DNA of 21,602 nucleotides, taken from assembly GCA_964354995.1 (NCBI GenBank), contig CAYHBQ010000013.1, positions 1 to 21,602 of the forward strand. Reading direction: 5' to 3'. Positions 1 to 5,960 of this stretch are shown in pieces. Under the pieces are notes generated by a model. That model searched no databases, was not told the DNA's origin, and saw only the letters and a list, made by a program, of their open reading frames with translations. The position numbers and the translations under genes are program-made. Source of the stretch: JBBSZK01 sp964354995 (GTDB taxonomy: Archaea > Nanobdellota > Nanobdellia > Pacearchaeales > GW2011-AR1). Positions within the stretch are counted from its first letter, which is position 1; the number at the start of each line of letters is the position of its first letter.

Positions 1-49
1 AATACAATGTTTAGGGACGCATATACTTACAAAAGAAAGAAGGAAAAAC

Positions 50-259
50 CTAACGGTTTGAGAGATCAACCAAAGAGTTTTTAGTTATACTCACTAAGGT
101 CCAATTCTCCGCAGGAACGAATAAGGCCCCCTCGACGCTATCGGGGCTATGGGTCTGGCTTCTTAAGTAAGTTGCATTGACCGAGACAAAAATCTCTGCA
201 GAAACAAGGCCGATTAAGAATAGCAAGCTCAGAAACGCTGATAAAATAACCTTGACCAC
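50..259 (-). CDS. Small exported protein of unknown function
   Basis: A 69-aa protein from a GTG start. Residues 1-21 form a typical signal peptide: a Lys near the N terminus, a hydrophobic core rich in Leu, Phe and Ile, and a VSAE-like cleavage site. That leaves a mature part of about 48 residues, rich in Ser, Val and Asn and without cysteines. A TATA-like stretch on the minus strand at 279-296, just before the start, supports expression. I do not recognise the family. It could be a short secreted or surface-anchored peptide. The coding call rests on the signal peptide and promoter only, so it could also be a chance ORF. Confidence 0.5.
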   Translation of the reverse strand: MVKVILSAFLSLLFLIGLVSAEIFVSVNATYLRSQTHSPDSVEGALFVPAENWTLVSITKNSLVDLSNR

Positions 260-289
260 AATCCAAGCACCCTCTGTCCTTATAATCTT

Positions 290-1033
290 TTATATTGTTT
301 CTTTAATATAAGCAAGGCAATCTACACCTCGAACAAGCGTATATCCTTGTTTGATTAACAACTGTTGGCAAAGTTTTTTTTGTTTTTCCGAAAGATGCCT
401 ATCCTCATATAGAATAATCGCAGGCTTTACACGTTCAAAAGGAACCTGTTTTAAAATGTGGTAATCATGCCCTTCTGCGTCAATTTGCAAAAAGTCTATT
501 TTTGAGACGTCGTATTTTTTTAGCAAGGTCTCAAAGGTTAACACGGGTACCTCTTCGGAGGCAATCCTTTTTTCAATATCGGGTATTCTATCTGTATGTC
601 TCAACAGATTGGTCTTGTAAAAAGAACCTATCTCATCGTACCACAACGGAAGATTACTTCCTTCACTCTTCTGTATATGATAAAACTTTTTGAAACCGTT
701 TTTCTCTCCAATAGCAACTCTCTCAAACTGGAGACCACTTACTCCACGATAATTTTTCTTGAGTTTATCAAAGATGTACTCTACGGGTTCAACCAGAATT
801 CCTTTCCAGCCATATTTTTTGACATACAAGTAAGTCGGATCGAACTTCATTCCATCGTTTGCACCAATCTGAATGAAAAAAAAGTTCTTTTCTCGTTTAG
901 CGTGATATTGAATAATAGAATCAAACTTTTTTTCTAAGTACGATTTCTTTTGCAAAATTTTGAAAAGAAGAGGATAAAACAAGGGGTGCCGCGCAAGCCG
1001 CATATATCCTTGTTTTTGAATTTGCCGTAACAT
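290..1033 (-). CDS. FkbM-family SAM-dependent methyltransferase
   Basis: A 247-aa class I methyltransferase of the FkbM family, whose members usually O-methylate sugars or other small molecules. Numbering from one residue upstream, the SAM-binding motif I is IGANDG (about 57-62), the acidic loop at the end of strand 2 is LVEPV (81-85), and the family motif DFLQIDAEGHD lies near 181-191, preceded by the typical VLTFETLL stretch. There is no signal peptide, so it acts in the cytoplasm; the basic N-terminal 45 residues are extra. GTG at 1036 and ATG at 1033 are adjacent candidate starts. I chose ATG because it sits 21 bp from the TATA box at 1054-1063, the spacing used by other genes here. The substrate cannot be told from context; the neighbours are membrane proteins, so a surface glycan is possible but only inferred. 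Confidence 0.88.
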   Translation of the reverse strand: MLRQIQKQGYMRLARHPLFYPLLFKILQKKSYLEKKFDSIIQYHAKREKNFFFIQIGANDGMKFDPTYLYVKKYGWKGILVEPVEYIFDKLKKNYRGVSGLQFERVAIGEKNGFKKFYHIQKSEGSNLPLWYDEIGSFYKTNLLRHTDRIPDIEKRIASEEVPVLTFETLLKKYDVSKIDFLQIDAEGHDYHILKQVPFERVKPAIILYEDRHLSEKQKKLCQQLLIKQGYTLVRGVDCLAYIKETI

Positions 1034-1053
1034 CACAAAACCAGTAAATTTCC

Positions 1054-1063
1054 GTTTATAAAC
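1054..1063 (-). promoter_or_regulatory. TATA box of the FkbM-like gene
   Basis: GTTTATAAAC, a perfect 10-bp palindrome, lies 21 bp from the ATG at 1033. It overlaps the TAA stop codon (1056-1058) of the upstream PGPGW gene, so the promoter is embedded in the end of the preceding gene. Confidence 0.7.
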
Positions 1064-1304
1064 TGCGCCCCTTAGTTTTCCAGATTACTTCTCGTTTAAC
1101 CCATTCTTCGCCTTCGCGAATCTGATTTCGTACGTCCCGTAGCAATCGCCGAGCCCAAAGAAAATGACCTGCAAGCAACGTTAATCCTAACAAAATAGTG
1201 AGCCACCCCGGCCCGGGCAACACCAACAACGCAACCCCCACAATAAACAGAATAAATCCCGTGATAATTCCTATGTACACGAGAGCTTGATGAATCAAAC
1301 GCAT
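1056..1304 (-). CDS. PGPGW-domain small membrane protein
   Basis: An 82-aa membrane protein. Residues about 8-50 form two closely spaced hydrophobic segments joined by the signature LPGPGW, which defines the PGPGW putative transmembrane family. A basic, amphipathic C-terminal tail (RRLLRDVRNQ onward) is probably cytosolic. The molecular function of the family is not established. A TATA-like GTTTATTAG at 1324-1332 lies 20 bp from the start. The DNA coding for the PGPGW hairpin is almost identical to a segment of the larger membrane protein gene at 2285-2956, which suggests local duplication or gene conversion. Confidence 0.85.
   Translation of the reverse strand: MRLIHQALVYIGIITGFILFIVGVALLVLPGPGWLTILLGLTLLAGHFLWARRLLRDVRNQIREGEEWVKREVIWKTKGRSL
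1203..1243. repeat. 41-bp direct repeat, copy 1 (PGPGW coding segment)
   Basis: This segment matches 2369-2409 in the same orientation with a single mismatch (c1212 against t2378). Both copies code for GVALLVLPGPGW, in the same reading frame, in two different genes. Confidence 0.9.
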
Positions 1305-1334
1305 ACAAAAAGAAAGGCGCCGAGTTTATTAGAG

Positions 1335-2249
1335 TTATGCTTCCAGAACTTCCGGCACTCCTGCATGGTCAAGCACAATACGCACTTCGCTTGCAGGGTC
1401 TCGTGCAGGTTTATTTCTTTGGTAAAATCTATGAAGCGAACGAAAATCGTTGTCTGCGGTGAGAATCGTAGCAGGTGTTTGTTGTCCAATCGCGAGCGCG
1501 AGCAAATAAATTTCTCGATCAATATCAGGATGCTGTTCTGTTCGAGATAGATACGCTCGATTAACGGGCCTAACGATTATTTCTCGTGCTCTCCCCGTAA
1601 GACCTGCGGAATCTTGGTTCTTTCGATAATGAGCTACTCGTAGATGCGGCTGTGGACGGTGATACCTTTTCTCAGAAGGTTTTCTACCAAGTCTGCTTCC
1701 AAGCTCCGTCTCAAAACGTTGTGGATACAGGGTGCTTGGTGCAACAAATGCTTCCGTTGAAAAGACGGCAAATAAATTTCGTTCGATTTTGAGTGCATCA
1801 ATACATCCATTCAGCTGGTTAACCGCACCATCGAAAATGAATTCATCATGTGAATGATCAATCGCATATTCAATAACCGCAGGTTCCCCCTCGGGACCTC
1901 CCCATCTATCTGCAAGCGCCTCAAGAGGGTCACCGACAAATCGCTCAAGTCGTGTAATGCCTCGAGAAAATTCAGCGATCATGGACCTCGGAAATGAAAT
2001 ATATCTTCGGGAACCATCACTATTATCGGCCATGACTTCCACGGCATGTCCTTCGTGGAACGAGCGTTCAAGGTACCATGCTTCAGAATAATTGAGCGGA
2101 ATTCCATCGCGTTGCACACGTCGCCGAACAAATCCATTGAGGAATGAATTATCAACAAGTATAACTCCTTCCCGAGAATAAAGGTTAGAAAGCTCTTGCT
2201 GATAGGTTTGCGCAAGGTCTTCTACAATAATCTGGTTAATTGGGCTCAT
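1335..2249 (-). CDS. Large PIN-like domain protein, putative ribonuclease
   Basis: A 304-aa soluble protein. It begins like a PIN domain, with a hydrophobic strand ending in an acidic residue (VILVDNSFLN, D33). Near the C terminus it has the late PIN signature, an acidic helix DIDREIYLLALA (242-252) followed by TILTADNDF (261-269). PIN domains use three or four clustered acidic residues to bind metal and cut RNA. Here about 200 residues separate the two halves, much more than the roughly 130-aa toxin-type PIN domain, so this is either a PIN domain with a large insertion or a distant relative. No antitoxin-like small partner adjoins it. It has its own TATA box (TTTTTAAAG at 2276-2284, 27 bp from the start). 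Function as an RNase is inferred; fold assignment is moderate. Confidence 0.72.
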   Translation of the reverse strand: MSPINQIIVEDLAQTYQQELSNLYSREGVILVDNSFLNGFVRRRVQRDGIPLNYSEAWYLERSFHEGHAVEVMADNSDGSRRYISFPRSMIAEFSRGITRLERFVGDPLEALADRWGGPEGEPAVIEYAIDHSHDEFIFDGAVNQLNGCIDALKIERNLFAVFSTEAFVAPSTLYPQRFETELGSRLGRKPSEKRYHRPQPHLRVAHYRKNQDSAGLTGRAREIIVRPVNRAYLSRTEQHPDIDREIYLLALAIGQQTPATILTADNDFRSLHRFYQRNKPARDPASEVRIVLDHAGVPEVLEA

Positions 2250-2284
2250 GGAGCAGGGGCACTGCAGAAAATATGTTTTTAAAG

Positions 2285-2956
2285 CTATCTTTTGCGACGC
2301 GTATGGATACGTCGTACATCGAAGAAGAATTTAATGGCAAGCATACAAACCCCAAGCGCGATGGTGGCCCACCCCGGTCCGGGCAACACCAACAACGCAA
2401 CCCCCACAAAAATAAGCACAATACCTCCAAGGTAAATAATCATCCCTGCCGTCTTCTCGCGAGAAGAAAGCCGTTTCCAACCAACAGGCACATCGGTTTT
2501 TACGGGCTCAAAAACACCCTTCCTCAAACCGTAGACTGTATGTACGGTGCGCATGATAAGCAAACTAACGGCGTATGCAATGATGAATCCTCGCGTTCGG
2601 CCAAACCCTATATCTATGAGTAAATAATGTAGGCCCGCAGATACAATAAACCCTGCAACGGTGAGAACCCACCGTTGTGATTGCAACGCCATAATGTCTT
2701 TTGCAAGGTGAGGCGAAAAGGACCACGCTCCCGAGCGGACGTGGTATAATACCATATGAAGTCCCGCAAATACAAGAAAATCAATGAGCCCATCAACAAC
2801 ATATGAAAAGAGGACGACCGCCCACTGTGCCCGAATAAAATAATTCGTCGTATATACAATTTGTGCAGAAATAATCAATGAAACAATCCCTGAGATGATT
2901 GCATTCAGATTAATGTGAAAAACACGCGAGCGCGCGTACATACTAAGGGGATGCAT
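2285..2956 (-). CDS. Multi-pass membrane protein with C-terminal PGPGW unit
   Basis: A 223-aa integral membrane protein. Its first roughly 150 residues contain about four hydrophobic segments (near 12-35, 40-62, 85-108 and 115-135) that I cannot assign with confidence. After a basic linker (VGWKRLSSREKTAG), residues from about 175 form a PGPGW-type hairpin with the signature LPGPGW and end in a strongly basic tail (RRIHTRRKR). The architecture is therefore a membrane domain fused to a PGPGW unit, the same unit as the 82-aa gene at 1056-1304. An ORF extends 12 codons further upstream. I chose ATG 2956 because the TATA box (GTTATTTAAAT, 2975-2985) sits 19 bp from it. It is divergent from the small gene at 3029. 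Confidence 0.8.
   Translation of the reverse strand: MHPLSMYARSRVFHINLNAIISGIVSLIISAQIVYTTNYFIRAQWAVVLFSYVVDGLIDFLVFAGLHMVLYHVRSGAWSFSPHLAKDIMALQSQRWVLTVAGFIVSAGLHYLLIDIGFGRTRGFIIAYAVSLLIMRTVHTVYGLRKGVFEPVKTDVPVGWKRLSSREKTAGMIIYLGGIVLIFVGVALLVLPGPGWATIALGVCMLAIKFFFDVRRIHTRRKR
2369..2409. repeat. 41-bp direct repeat, copy 2 (PGPGW coding segment)
   Basis: Second copy of the segment at 1203-1243. It lies inside the 223-aa membrane protein gene and codes for the same PGPGW hairpin. Confidence 0.9.
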
Positions 2957-2974
2957 AATCCTAGAAAAGAACTC

Positions 2975-2985
2975 GTTATTTAAAT
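2975..2985 (-). promoter_or_regulatory. TATA box of the PGPGW membrane protein gene
   Basis: An AT-rich TATA element (ATTTAAATAAC on the minus strand) 19 bp from ATG 2956. Together with the plus-strand element at 3000-3009 it makes a compact divergent promoter region of about 70 bp. Confidence 0.6.
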
Positions 2986-2999
2986 ATAACACAATAATC

Positions 3000-3009
3000 C
3001 TTAAATAAG
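3000..3009 (+). promoter_or_regulatory. TATA box of the 53-aa protein gene
   Basis: CTTAAATAAG ends 20 bp before the ATG at 3029, predicting a leaderless transcript and supporting this short gene. Confidence 0.65.
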
Positions 3010-3028
3010 CACGCTTCTGAAGTCATTT

Positions 3029-3190
3029 ATGGCAGTCGATGAAAAGAGAATAAAGATGGCGATTATCGCAGGCGCATCGCATGCAGTCGCATATATGCGT
3101 AAACATCGCATGGCTGATGAGGATGAAGTCATCCGTCACGTTTCAGAGAGCGCACACGAAATCCTAGAACGAATTGACGACCCTCTCTAA
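3029..3190 (+). CDS. 53-aa helical protein of unknown function
   Basis: A short ORF coding for 53 residues: start MAVDEKRIKMAIIAGASHAV, end RHVSESAHEILERIDDPL. It is predicted to be mostly alpha-helical, with many Ala, Glu, His and Arg, no signal peptide and no membrane segment. An archaeal TATA box at 3000-3009 is placed correctly for a leaderless mRNA starting at this ATG, and codon use is normal for the window. The ORF fills the gap between the divergent membrane-protein gene and the homing endonuclease gene. I do not recognise a named family. The three-helix look could suit a small nucleic-acid-binding or protein-binding adaptor, but that is speculation. Confidence 0.72.
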   Translation: MAVDEKRIKMAIIAGASHAVAYMRKHRMADEDEVIRHVSESAHEILERIDDPL

Positions 3191-3197
3191 CCATAGT

Positions 3198-3206
3198 TTT
3201 TTATAG
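3198..3206 (+). promoter_or_regulatory. TATA box of the homing endonuclease gene
   Basis: TTTTTATAG, 21 bp from the ATG at 3227, just after the stop codon of the 53-aa gene. Confidence 0.65.
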
Positions 3207-3226
3207 CTTAAGAACAGCCCGTTTGT

Positions 3227-3940
3227 ATGAAATTAGACGGTGACCTGGCTGAAATATTAGGAATGCATATTGGGGATGGTTGTATTTCAGTAAATAAAAG
3301 ATATTCTGAATACTATTTGGGAGGGGATTTAAAAGAGGAGAAAGAATATCATGATGAATGGGTCAAACCCCTATTCAATAAGAAAATAATGTTTCCGTTA
3401 TACGGAAAAGAAGTGAACTATAAAGAACATCCAAAACTAGGGATTTATGGGTTTCATATATTTGATAAGAAAATTGTTGAATTCTTCAATAAGCTGGATA
3501 TTAAGTCTGGTCCAAAAATAGACGTGCGTGTACCTCTCAAAATAAGAACAGATCTCGCCCTGGCAAAAAGATTTCTACGCGGACTATTCGACACAGATGG
3601 CAACCTTTATTTTGACAAAAATAGATCTAGAAAAGCGCCGATTAATAACTGCCCTTTAATAAAACTCGGAACTGTTTCTGAAAAATTAGCGAAGGATGTT
3701 TTCTTTCTCTTTAAAAAAATGAATTTAAACCCTGGAATGAAAAAACCTTATAAGGGGAAAAGGGATAAGAATTATGTTTTTACGGTCGTGCTTTATAGAC
3801 GAGCAGACGTTGATTTTTTCATAAATGAGATTGGATTCAAAAATCCTAAACATCTAACTAAATGGCTTATATACAAGAAATTTGGAATGTGTTTGTCGAA
3901 AACAACTCTCGCTGATAGAAAGTCTAAACTCTCAGAATGA
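3227..3940 (+). CDS. Free-standing LAGLIDADG homing endonuclease
   Basis: A 237-aa protein with two LAGLIDADG-type helices: LAEILGMHIGDGCI (7-20, catalytic Asp about D17) and AKRFLRGLFDTDGNLYF (113-129, catalytic Asp about D124). Two motifs about 107 residues apart define the monomeric, double-motif form, which cuts a long asymmetric DNA target and can spread its own gene or an intron. It lies in no intron or intein: it has its own promoter and ends 35 bp before an intron-containing tRNA-Leu gene. Its DNA looks more AT-rich than the neighbours, consistent with transfer. Both active-site acids are present, so it may be active. Its target is unknown; the adjacent tRNA-Leu locus is an obvious candidate. 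An RNA-maturase role is possible but less supported. Confidence 0.9.
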   Translation: MKLDGDLAEILGMHIGDGCISVNKRYSEYYLGGDLKEEKEYHDEWVKPLFNKKIMFPLYGKEVNYKEHPKLGIYGFHIFDKKIVEFFNKLDIKSGPKIDVRVPLKIRTDLALAKRFLRGLFDTDGNLYFDKNRSRKAPINNCPLIKLGTVSEKLAKDVFFLFKKMNLNPGMKKPYKGKRDKNYVFTVVLYRRADVDFFINEIGFKNPKHLTKWLIYKKFGMCLSKTTLADRKSKLSE

Positions 3941-3943
3941 AAG

Positions 3944-3952
3944 CTTTATAAG
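3944..3952 (+). promoter_or_regulatory. TATA box of tRNA-Leu
   Basis: CTTTATAAG ends 24 bp before the first base of the tRNA-Leu at 3976, the usual archaeal spacing. Confidence 0.75.
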
Positions 3953-3975
3953 CCATTTCTTATAGAGAACAATAT

Positions 3976-4106
3976 GCGGGAGTAGCAAAGTGGTCAAATG
4001 CGCAAGACTTAAGACGTCGCGCGTTCGTGAGAACGCGTCAAGCATTAGATTTCGGGAGAAATCTTGTGGCTTAGTGCCTTCGGAGGTTCGACTCCTCCCT
4101 CCCGCA
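3976..4106 (+). tRNA. tRNA-Leu(UAA) with a 47-nt intron at 37/38
   Basis: The acceptor strands GCGGGAG (3976-3982) and CTCCCGC (4099-4105) pair fully and are followed by discriminator A4106; CCA is not encoded. The D stem is GCA/TGC, and the anticodon stem CAAGA (4003-4007) pairs with TCTTG (4062-4066). The spliced loop is CTTAAGA, giving anticodon TAA at 4010-4012. The long class II variable arm (GGC/GCC stem) and the T arm GGAGG-TTCGACT-CCTCC are intact. An intron at 4014-4060 splits the anticodon loop after G37. This tRNA reads UUA and, by wobble, UUG codons. The gene immediately downstream on the same strand shows no TATA box of its own. Confidence 0.95.
4014..4060 (+). other. Archaeal tRNA intron, 47 nt
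   Basis: The intron sits at the canonical 37/38 site. The splice geometry fits a weak bulge-helix-bulge: 5' bulge A36-G37/A4014 and 3' bulge A4059-A4060/A38, each cut after its second base. Between them a poor helix forms: C32-G, U33-A, U34-G wobble, A35 opposite G. Inside is a strong hairpin, CGCGTTC-GTGA-GAACGCG (4020-4037), capped by a GNRA-type loop. Splicing by the archaeal tRNA endonuclease is assumed from the family. Confidence 0.85.
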
Positions 4107-4168
4107 TCTCATTCTACCGCAGCGAGTCTCCGAGCCTGAGAGGAGAGTCGAGCAAGAGTGGAATGAGA
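4107..4168 (+). repeat. 62-nt imperfect stem-loop between tRNA-Leu and the glycosylase gene
   Basis: It starts at the first base after the tRNA. The outer stem 4107-4117 pairs with 4158-4168 (11 bp, one G-T wobble). An internal loop follows, then an inner stem 4123-4131 pairs with 4142-4150 (9 positions, one G-G mismatch) around a 10-nt loop. No T-run follows, so it does not look like a terminator. It would form the leader of the downstream mRNA after tRNA 3' processing. Confidence 0.75.
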
Positions 4169-4180
4169 AGAGAATACACT

Positions 4181-4597
4181 ATGGTACGTATCAACATTAT
4201 CGACCCCAAAAAGCTGGCAGACCAGCACCTTATCGCAGAGTATGATGAAATTCTCATGCTCTTCGGGTATGTGAAGAAGTATCCTGAAAAAAAAGAGATT
4301 CCCGAATCTTATCGTCTCGGCGAAGGCCATATACGATTCTTCAAAGATAAGTTGCTTTATCTCAAGAAACGACACGAATTAATAAAAAAAGAGATGTTGA
4401 AACGAGGTTTCCATCCTACAAGGACCATTGACGTATCCTCCTTTTCCAAAGAACTTTGTAACGACTGGAGTCCGACAAAAAAAGATGAAGAAATAATTAT
4501 CGCTCGTCTAAAAGAAAAATTGAACAAGAAAGACGGCTGGTATCGGTACTGTGGCAAGAAAAAAGAAACCGACTTTTTTTTTGAACTTACTCAATAG
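4181..4597 (+). CDS. T4 endonuclease V-like pyrimidine-dimer DNA glycosylase
   Basis: A 138-aa protein, the same length as phage T4 endonuclease V (DenV). The N terminus MVRINIIDPKKLADQHLIAEYDE follows the family pattern (R3, H16, E23), and LGEGHIRFFKDKLLYLKKRH plus a C-terminal WYRYCGK complete it. Family enzymes excise cis-syn cyclobutane pyrimidine dimers and nick the abasic strand; the free alpha-amino group of residue 2 is the nucleophile and Glu23 the general acid/base. E23 is kept, but residue 2 is Val instead of Thr, and T4 residues R22 and R26 are Asp and Met here. Val still allows Met removal, so activity is plausible. The frame stays open upstream into the tRNA; ATG 4181 is chosen by homology. 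No TATA box lies 20-35 bp upstream, so it is probably read from the tRNA-Leu promoter. The 3' end overlaps the convergent tatD-like gene by 11 bp. Confidence 0.92.
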   Translation: MVRINIIDPKKLADQHLIAEYDEILMLFGYVKKYPEKKEIPESYRLGEGHIRFFKDKLLYLKKRHELIKKEMLKRGFHPTRTIDVSSFSKELCNDWSPTKKDEEIIIARLKEKLNKKDGWYRYCGKKKETDFFFELTQ

Positions 4598-5333
4598 GCC
4601 CGAATAATTTTATGTAGTTCTTCTCAATCTGTGCTTCAACGTCCTCAAGAGGCAAGTCTTTGATTTTCGCAATCATTTCATAACTCGCAAGCACGTTCGC
4701 AGGCTCGTTGGGAAACTCTTTTCGAGGATGCAAGTAGGGCGAGTCGGTTTCGCATAAGAGTTGTTCAATCGGGGTTTGTCGTATAAGGTTCTGAAAGTGT
4801 TCGCTATTTTTAACCGAGGTCGGTATAGAAAGATACCATCCGTTCTTGACAATGGCCTCTGCAAGCGCAAGTTTCCCCGAGAAACAGTGCATAAGTACTT
4901 TTTTTGCTCGTGCGCGTTCAAGTTGCGTAATTGCTTGCAATTCAGCCTTGCGTGAATGCACAATAAGGGGCTTATCGAGCTCAATCGCAAGGGAGATAAG
5001 TTCGCCAAACGCCCACTGTTGTTTTGTGAAATCATGTGCCTCTTTCAAATCAAGCCCTACTTCTCCTATGGCAACAAGCTTACTCTTCTGCTTTCGTATA
5101 AAATCAATTTCTTTTTCGATGGCTTTTTCGGTCATCTTTTCAAGGTCCTCAGGGTAAAGCCCCAAAGCGGCCTTCACTGAAACAAATTCGGTTGCATAAT
5201 CAAGTGCAAGCCGATTGGACGTCGTGTTAACTCCCTGCGTGACAATACAAGTGACGCCTACATCTTCGGCGCGAGCCACAGTTTCAGCTACATCATGCAA
5301 TAGATTCAAGTGGCAATGAACGTCTATGAACAT
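4587..5333 (-). CDS. TatD-family metal-dependent hydrolase (DNase)
   Basis: A 248-aa TIM-barrel amidohydrolase-fold protein. Metal ligands of the TatD family are visible in order: DVHCH (H6, H8), GEVGLD (E91), IVHSR (H126), MHCFSG (H149) and CETDSPYL (D197). Family members bind two divalent ions and act as 3'-5' exonucleases or DNases in repair and degradation; some act on D-aminoacyl-tRNA. Length is close to the usual 250-265 aa, and no signal peptide is present, so it is cytosolic. It has a TATA box (CTTAAATAG, 5355-5363) 22 bp from ATG 5333. It is convergent with the dimer glycosylase gene, with overlapping 3' ends. Confidence 0.93.
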   Translation of the reverse strand: MFIDVHCHLNLLHDVAETVARAEDVGVTCIVTQGVNTTSNRLALDYATEFVSVKAALGLYPEDLEKMTEKAIEKEIDFIRKQKSKLVAIGEVGLDLKEAHDFTKQQWAFGELISLAIELDKPLIVHSRKAELQAITQLERARAKKVLMHCFSGKLALAEAIVKNGWYLSIPTSVKNSEHFQNLIRQTPIEQLLCETDSPYLHPRKEFPNEPANVLASYEMIAKIKDLPLEDVEAQIEKNYIKLFGPIE

Positions 5334-5354
5334 GACCTTTCGAGAAAAACACGA

Positions 5355-5363
5355 CTTAAATAG
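5355..5363 (-). promoter_or_regulatory. TATA box of the tatD-like gene
   Basis: CTATTTAAG on the minus strand, 22 bp from ATG 5333, directly after the stop codon of ppa. Confidence 0.65.
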
Positions 5364-5909
5364 TTACTTCTTTCTCTTATACGCATCGTTGTACATCTTC
5401 TGACCGATTGCAACATCTTTAAGGGCAGCGGCGCGATTCATAATTTCAAGCACCTTGACGTGTTTGCCTTGTAATTCTTTATAACGCTCGAAAAAGTTTA
5501 CAAGCTCTTTCAGAATGTGCTGGGGAATGTCTTTGATATCCTTAAATTCGGTATAACGCGGGTCTTTGTCGTATACCTCTATAACTTTGTCATCTTTCTC
5601 ATTTCCATCAATCATACGTATAACGCCGATGATGCGTGCATTTACCAAAGTAAGAGGGTACACGGGCCTATGCGTAATGACTATTATATCAAGCGGGTCC
5701 CCATCATACCATAACGTACGCGGCACGAATCCATAATCTCCCGGATAATGCGCCGCAGAATAGAGAAATCGGTCAAGTCGTAACATACCCGTATCCTTAT
5801 CCAGTTCGTACTTTATGTGCGAGTCTTTAGGGATTTCAATGATTGCATGAACTACATCGGGGGCGTTATCGCCCACGTCAACATCGTGCCACGGATTAAA
5901 TGTAGCCAT
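5364..5909 (-). CDS. ppa: Soluble inorganic pyrophosphatase (family I)
   Basis: A 181-aa family I pyrophosphatase that hydrolyses PPi to phosphate and so drives tRNA charging, nucleic-acid synthesis and other PPi-releasing steps in the cytosol. The metal-binding signature DGDPLD (D69, D71, D74) is intact. The substrate-contact segments IEIPKDSHIKYELDKD and YPGDYGFVP, and the downstream DGNEKDDK acidic cluster, also fit. Length is typical of prokaryotic hexameric enzymes. An in-frame TTG three codons upstream exists, but ATG 5909 lies 22 bp from the TATA element at 5931-5939 and matches the family start. That element is shared with the divergent ogt gene. Confidence 0.97.
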   Translation of the reverse strand: MATFNPWHDVDVGDNAPDVVHAIIEIPKDSHIKYELDKDTGMLRLDRFLYSAAHYPGDYGFVPRTLWYDGDPLDIIVITHRPVYPLTLVNARIIGVIRMIDGNEKDDKVIEVYDKDPRYTEFKDIKDIPQHILKELVNFFERYKELQGKHVKVLEIMNRAAALKDVAIGQKMYNDAYKRKK

Positions 5910-5930
5910 ACTTCCCAAAAGAAAAGAGAG

Positions 5931-5939
5931 TTTAAAAAG
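5931..5939. promoter_or_regulatory. Shared TATA element of divergent ppa and ogt
   Basis: TTTAAAAAG is the only TATA-like element in the 51-bp gap. It reads as a TATA box on both strands (GTTTAAAAAG on plus, CTTTTTAAAC on minus). Its edges are exactly 22 bp from ATG 5909 (ppa, minus) and ATG 5961 (ogt, plus), so either orientation gives a leaderless mRNA. Confidence 0.7.
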
Positions 5940-5960
5940 CTACGCGTTTTTTTGTCGTCG

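Noticed and set aside
596..937. Plus-strand open frame of 113 codons inside the FkbM-like gene
   Set aside because: It is antisense to a gene with clear family motifs and codes for a low-quality sequence without promoter.
1335..2249. Toxin-antitoxin system based on the PIN-like protein
   Set aside because: The protein is far larger than VapC toxins and no small DNA-binding partner gene is adjacent.
4064..4180. N-terminal extension of the dimer glycosylase into the tRNA-Leu 3' exon
   Set aside because: The residues come from tRNA and stem-loop sequence; family homology begins at ATG 4181 and gives the same length as the T4 enzyme.
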